Shown here: positions 46,099-48,150 of the stretch, piece by piece
Position numbering within the stretch: position 1 is the first letter of the stretch
Layout of the letters: each line of letters starts with the position of its first letter
DNA from: Lachnospiraceae bacterium
GTDB lineage: Bacteria; Bacillota; Clostridia; Lachnospirales; Lachnospiraceae
Assembly (NCBI GenBank): GCA_014804485.1
Contig: JAAUZT010000012.1
Span: 1-48,150, forward strand
Reading direction: 5' to 3'
Length of the DNA stretch: 48,150 bases
Position numbers and translations under genes: made by a program
The notes under the pieces: model-generated
What the model was told of the DNA's origin: nothing
What the model saw: only the letters and a program-made list of their open reading frames with translations
Database searches by the model: none

Positions 46099-47430
46099 TC
46101 ACTGATACTCTGCAAGCGTTCCCTGTTTCACCAGCTTATATAATTCTTCTGCGGCAAGTCTCGCTTTCGCCACAATGTCTCCGCTTTCTTTCGGGAAACA
46201 GTAATACTGCACCCGCGCGTCCCCGATGCTGATCACATCACCGATCTCATACCAATAGAAATCGGAATACAGGCTGTAGGAGGCAAGCGGCTCCTGCCGA
46301 TAGTCCAATCTGCCGTCACATCCTGTCAGCCGGAAACCTTCTGTAGAATGGCTGAGTACCCCTTCCCCTACCTGATAGATTCTATCCGTATTAACCATCA
46401 TATAGATCGTAACAGGCACATTCATCTGATAATTTCCCGAAAGAATCTCCTGTCTGACACACTCACGCTCCCAATGGTACCAGTCGGGAATATGGGTGAA
46501 ATTAGGGAATTCCTGAATCTCTTTACTCTCATCCTGTTTCTTGTTTTCCCTGCTCTCTGTTTCTACGGCGTGTAGATATCCGTATTCTGTCAGCTCATAC
46601 GCTTTTCCGCATAGTTTACATAATATTTTTGTCCCCTGCCCCAGCATCTGGCCTTCCGCCCTACAACGAGGACATTTGTACAGCATCCGATTGAGTCCGT
46701 CCGCGCGAAACGGCTCTTTGATCCTGATCTCATTCTCCTGCTGCCAGCGGAAATAATCGAAGGTAAACTTCTCCTGTAAGATATCGTTCAGCTCCTGCTG
46801 GGATTTCTCTGCAATCTCTTTAGCGGAAAGCAGGTATTCCACATCGGCGGATACCCTGACCTTGCGAAGCTGCAGATTATTGTACAGCGGGTCTCTCGCA
46901 AACGCACCGTGGGTTCTGATCATGACAACCGGAACCTTCAATATCTTAAGGCATTTTCCGAGGCTGTCCGGCAGAGGTGTCTGGGTTCCATCAAAGCTGT
47001 AGCTCGCCTCCGGAAACATAAGAATGGAACTTTTCAATTCTTTGGTCGCATAGACCATATCCCGTACCAATGTCACATCCGTCATGAATTTTCTCGTCGG
47101 AATACAGCCTATCTGCCGCATCAGCCACCTTTTTCCCACAAAACCGTCGGCAGTGCATATGATATGAAACGGTCTGGTGCACATAAGCCGTGCCGCGATC
47201 TTTAAGTCAATAAAGCTGGAATGATTCATCAACACGAGACACGGTTCACCCTTTTCCAGTTTCTCCATGCCGATCATCCGATAGGTAAACCGGGTCATCC
47301 ACAGATCCCATATGGACAACAAAAGCAGCACTACCCGAAAGAGCAGCCGCTGCTTGATTGGTTTCTGATGTATCGTAACCGGAAGCGCAAGCACTTCCTC
47401 ATAGCTCATCTTAGCAGTTTTAATCTTCAA
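46099..47430 (-). CDS. PlsC-type acyltransferase with zinc ribbon
   Basis: A 443-residue protein. A hydrophobic segment at about 29-46 precedes the acyltransferase motifs NHSSFID (His70, Asp75), GCIPTRKF and FPEASYS (139-145), as in 1-acyl-glycerol-3-phosphate acyltransferases. After this domain comes a zinc-ribbon-like CPRC-N-CKLCG pair (about 252-278) and a C-terminal domain of about 150 residues without recognised similarity. The TTG at 47430 is favoured because AAAGGGGAG lies 6 nt upstream; a longer ATG frame to 47487 lacks a site. It may acylate phospholipid or another polyol. Confidence 0.85.
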   Translation of the reverse strand: MKIKTAKMSYEEVLALPVTIHQKPIKQRLLFRVVLLLLSIWDLWMTRFTYRMIGMEKLEKGEPCLVLMNHSSFIDLKIAARLMCTRPFHIICTADGFVGKRWLMRQIGCIPTRKFMTDVTLVRDMVYATKELKSSILMFPEASYSFDGTQTPLPDSLGKCLKILKVPVVMIRTHGAFARDPLYNNLQLRKVRVSADVEYLLSAKEIAEKSQQELNDILQEKFTFDYFRWQQENEIRIKEPFRADGLNRMLYKCPRCRAEGQMLGQGTKILCKLCGKAYELTEYGYLHAVETESRENKKQDESKEIQEFPNFTHIPDWYHWERECVRQEILSGNYQMNVPVTIYMMVNTDRIYQVGEGVLSHSTEGFRLTGCDGRLDYRQEPLASYSLYSDFYWYEIGDVISIGDARVQYYCFPKESGDIVAKARLAAEELYKLVKQGTLAEYQ

Positions 47431-47571
47431 TCTTTTCTCCCCTTTGTCCTCTATCCCATCAGATCTATTATATACAGCTGCTTCCATGCTGTATGATATC
47501 TTCTGGACATTATCATCGGTAACTGTTTCGCCTGTATGAATCTCCTGTACGGGCTTTATAAGTTTAGTATA

Positions 47572-48150
47572 CTATAGTGGAGGGCCATACGGCAATATCC
47601 TATCCCCAGCCAGGTCCTTCACCACTTCCCCCGCAATGATCAGTCCCGCCACGGACGGCACGAATGCGATACTGCCCGGTGTACTTCTCCTGCCTGCCGT
47701 AATCTGTCCGTTTTCCGCACCTGTCTCTTCCGCCGCCCTTTTCTCCTGCCCGATCGGTTTCATAGGCTCTTCCTCCGAATACACCACTTTCAGATGTTCC
47801 ACATTCCTTTTTTTCAATTCCCTGCGCATCACCTTGGCAAGGGGACACACTTTCGTCTCATATATATCCGCTACACGAAAAGCGCCCGCATCAAGCTTGT
47901 TCCCGGCTCCCATGCTGCTGATGATTGGAATGTTCTTCTCCTGTGCCCGCAATACCAGTTCGATCTTAGCAGTCACGGTGTCCACCGCATCCACCACATA
48001 GTCGTATTCCTCAAAAGGAAACTGATCCGCATTTTCCGGCAGGAAGAAGCACTGATGAATCCGCACGCGTGCATTCGGGTTAATATCCAGAATCCGCTCT
48101 TTCATCACCTCTGTCTTGTATCTGCCTACTGTCTTATGGGTGGCAATGAT
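47572..48150 (-). CDS. tcdA: TcdA-type E1-like enzyme (3' part)
   Basis: The C-terminal 192 residues of a ThiF/MoeB/HesA-superfamily protein, most likely the tRNA threonylcarbamoyladenosine dehydratase TcdA (CsdL), which cyclises t6A37. Visible are TVGRYKTEVMKERILDINP, YDYVVDAVDTVTAK, IISSMGAGNKLD, the P(L)AKVMRRELKKR block and PGSIAFVPSVAGL. The frame is open to the window edge, so about 60-80 N-terminal residues with the ATP-binding GxGxxG are outside. The internal GTG at 48108 is not the true start. Confidence 0.88.
   Translation of the reverse strand: MIATHKTVGRYKTEVMKERILDINPNARVRIHQCFFLPENADQFPFEEYDYVVDAVDTVTAKIELVLRAQEKNIPIISSMGAGNKLDAGAFRVADIYETKVCPLAKVMRRELKKRNVEHLKVVYSEEEPMKPIGQEKRAAEETGAENGQITAGRRSTPGSIAFVPSVAGLIIAGEVVKDLAGDRILPYGPPL

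Overview
The window looks like chromosomal DNA from a gut Lachnospiraceae-type Clostridia (Firmicutes). The evidence is the gene families (YesM/YesN regulators, TldD/TldE pair, DUF5722 lipoprotein, LytTR-DUF3021-ABC module), AGGAGG-type ribosome binding sites, frequent GTG and TTG starts, and moderate GC. This assignment is inference from gene content. No rRNA, tRNA, CRISPR array, complete insertion sequence or prophage gene was seen. Every gene except one small membrane protein (42716-42922) lies on the minus strand, so the window reads right to left.

Region 1 (1-1850) is a small, AT-richer arsenic-type module: an ArsR repressor with two palindromic operators around its promoter, an ArsP-like permease and an 8-cysteine 57-residue protein. 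A short gene remnant beside it suggests an acquired island. Region 2 (1891-18968) is a complete glucuronide utilisation operon. A YesM/YesN two-component system is followed by a three-part sugar ABC importer, a GH94 phosphorylase, a GH2 beta-glucuronidase, then uxuA, uxuB, KDPG aldolase, KDG kinase and uxaC, closed by a 23-bp perfect hairpin. Imported glucuronides would be cleaved, glucuronate isomerised to fructuronate, reduced to mannonate, dehydrated to KDG, phosphorylated and split to pyruvate and glyceraldehyde 3-phosphate. The GH94 enzyme is the unexpected member and hints at a glucosyl-uronate or similar acidic disaccharide.

Region 3 (19169-22905) holds an AgrC/LytS-like kinase with a LytTR response regulator, the tail of a lost large surface protein with a strong terminator, and an acetyltransferase coupled to a chimeric 53-residue ORF. 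Region 4 (22931-27038) holds tldE/tldD and a membrane-anchored, divergent ApbE-like protein. Region 5 (27216-35447) is an oligopeptide ABC importer. Three of its subunits carry non-standard additions: a roughly 230-residue helical insertion in OppD, a two-helix membrane tail on OppF and a roughly 260-residue ectodomain in OppB. OppA is also enlarged. This is the most unusual protein system in the window.

Region 6 (35505-42224) runs beta-mannosidase, PflX-like radical SAM protein, BMP-family lipoprotein and DUF5722 lipoprotein. Region 7 (42295-45803) has a nested palindromic element, a small plus-strand membrane protein, and a LytTR-DUF3021-ABC ATPase-ABC permease operon. A 10-bp motif is repeated at 36-37 bp spacing in that operon. 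Region 8 (46019-48150) has an acyltransferase with a zinc ribbon and the 3' part of a TcdA-type E1-like enzyme that runs off the window.

Several dispersed small hairpin elements sit between genes: 4432-4470 and 24242-24277 are near copies, and 21489-21564, 27131-27212 and 42295-42440 are loosely similar palindromes. Start codons were re-chosen for many genes on the basis of Shine-Dalgarno placement.
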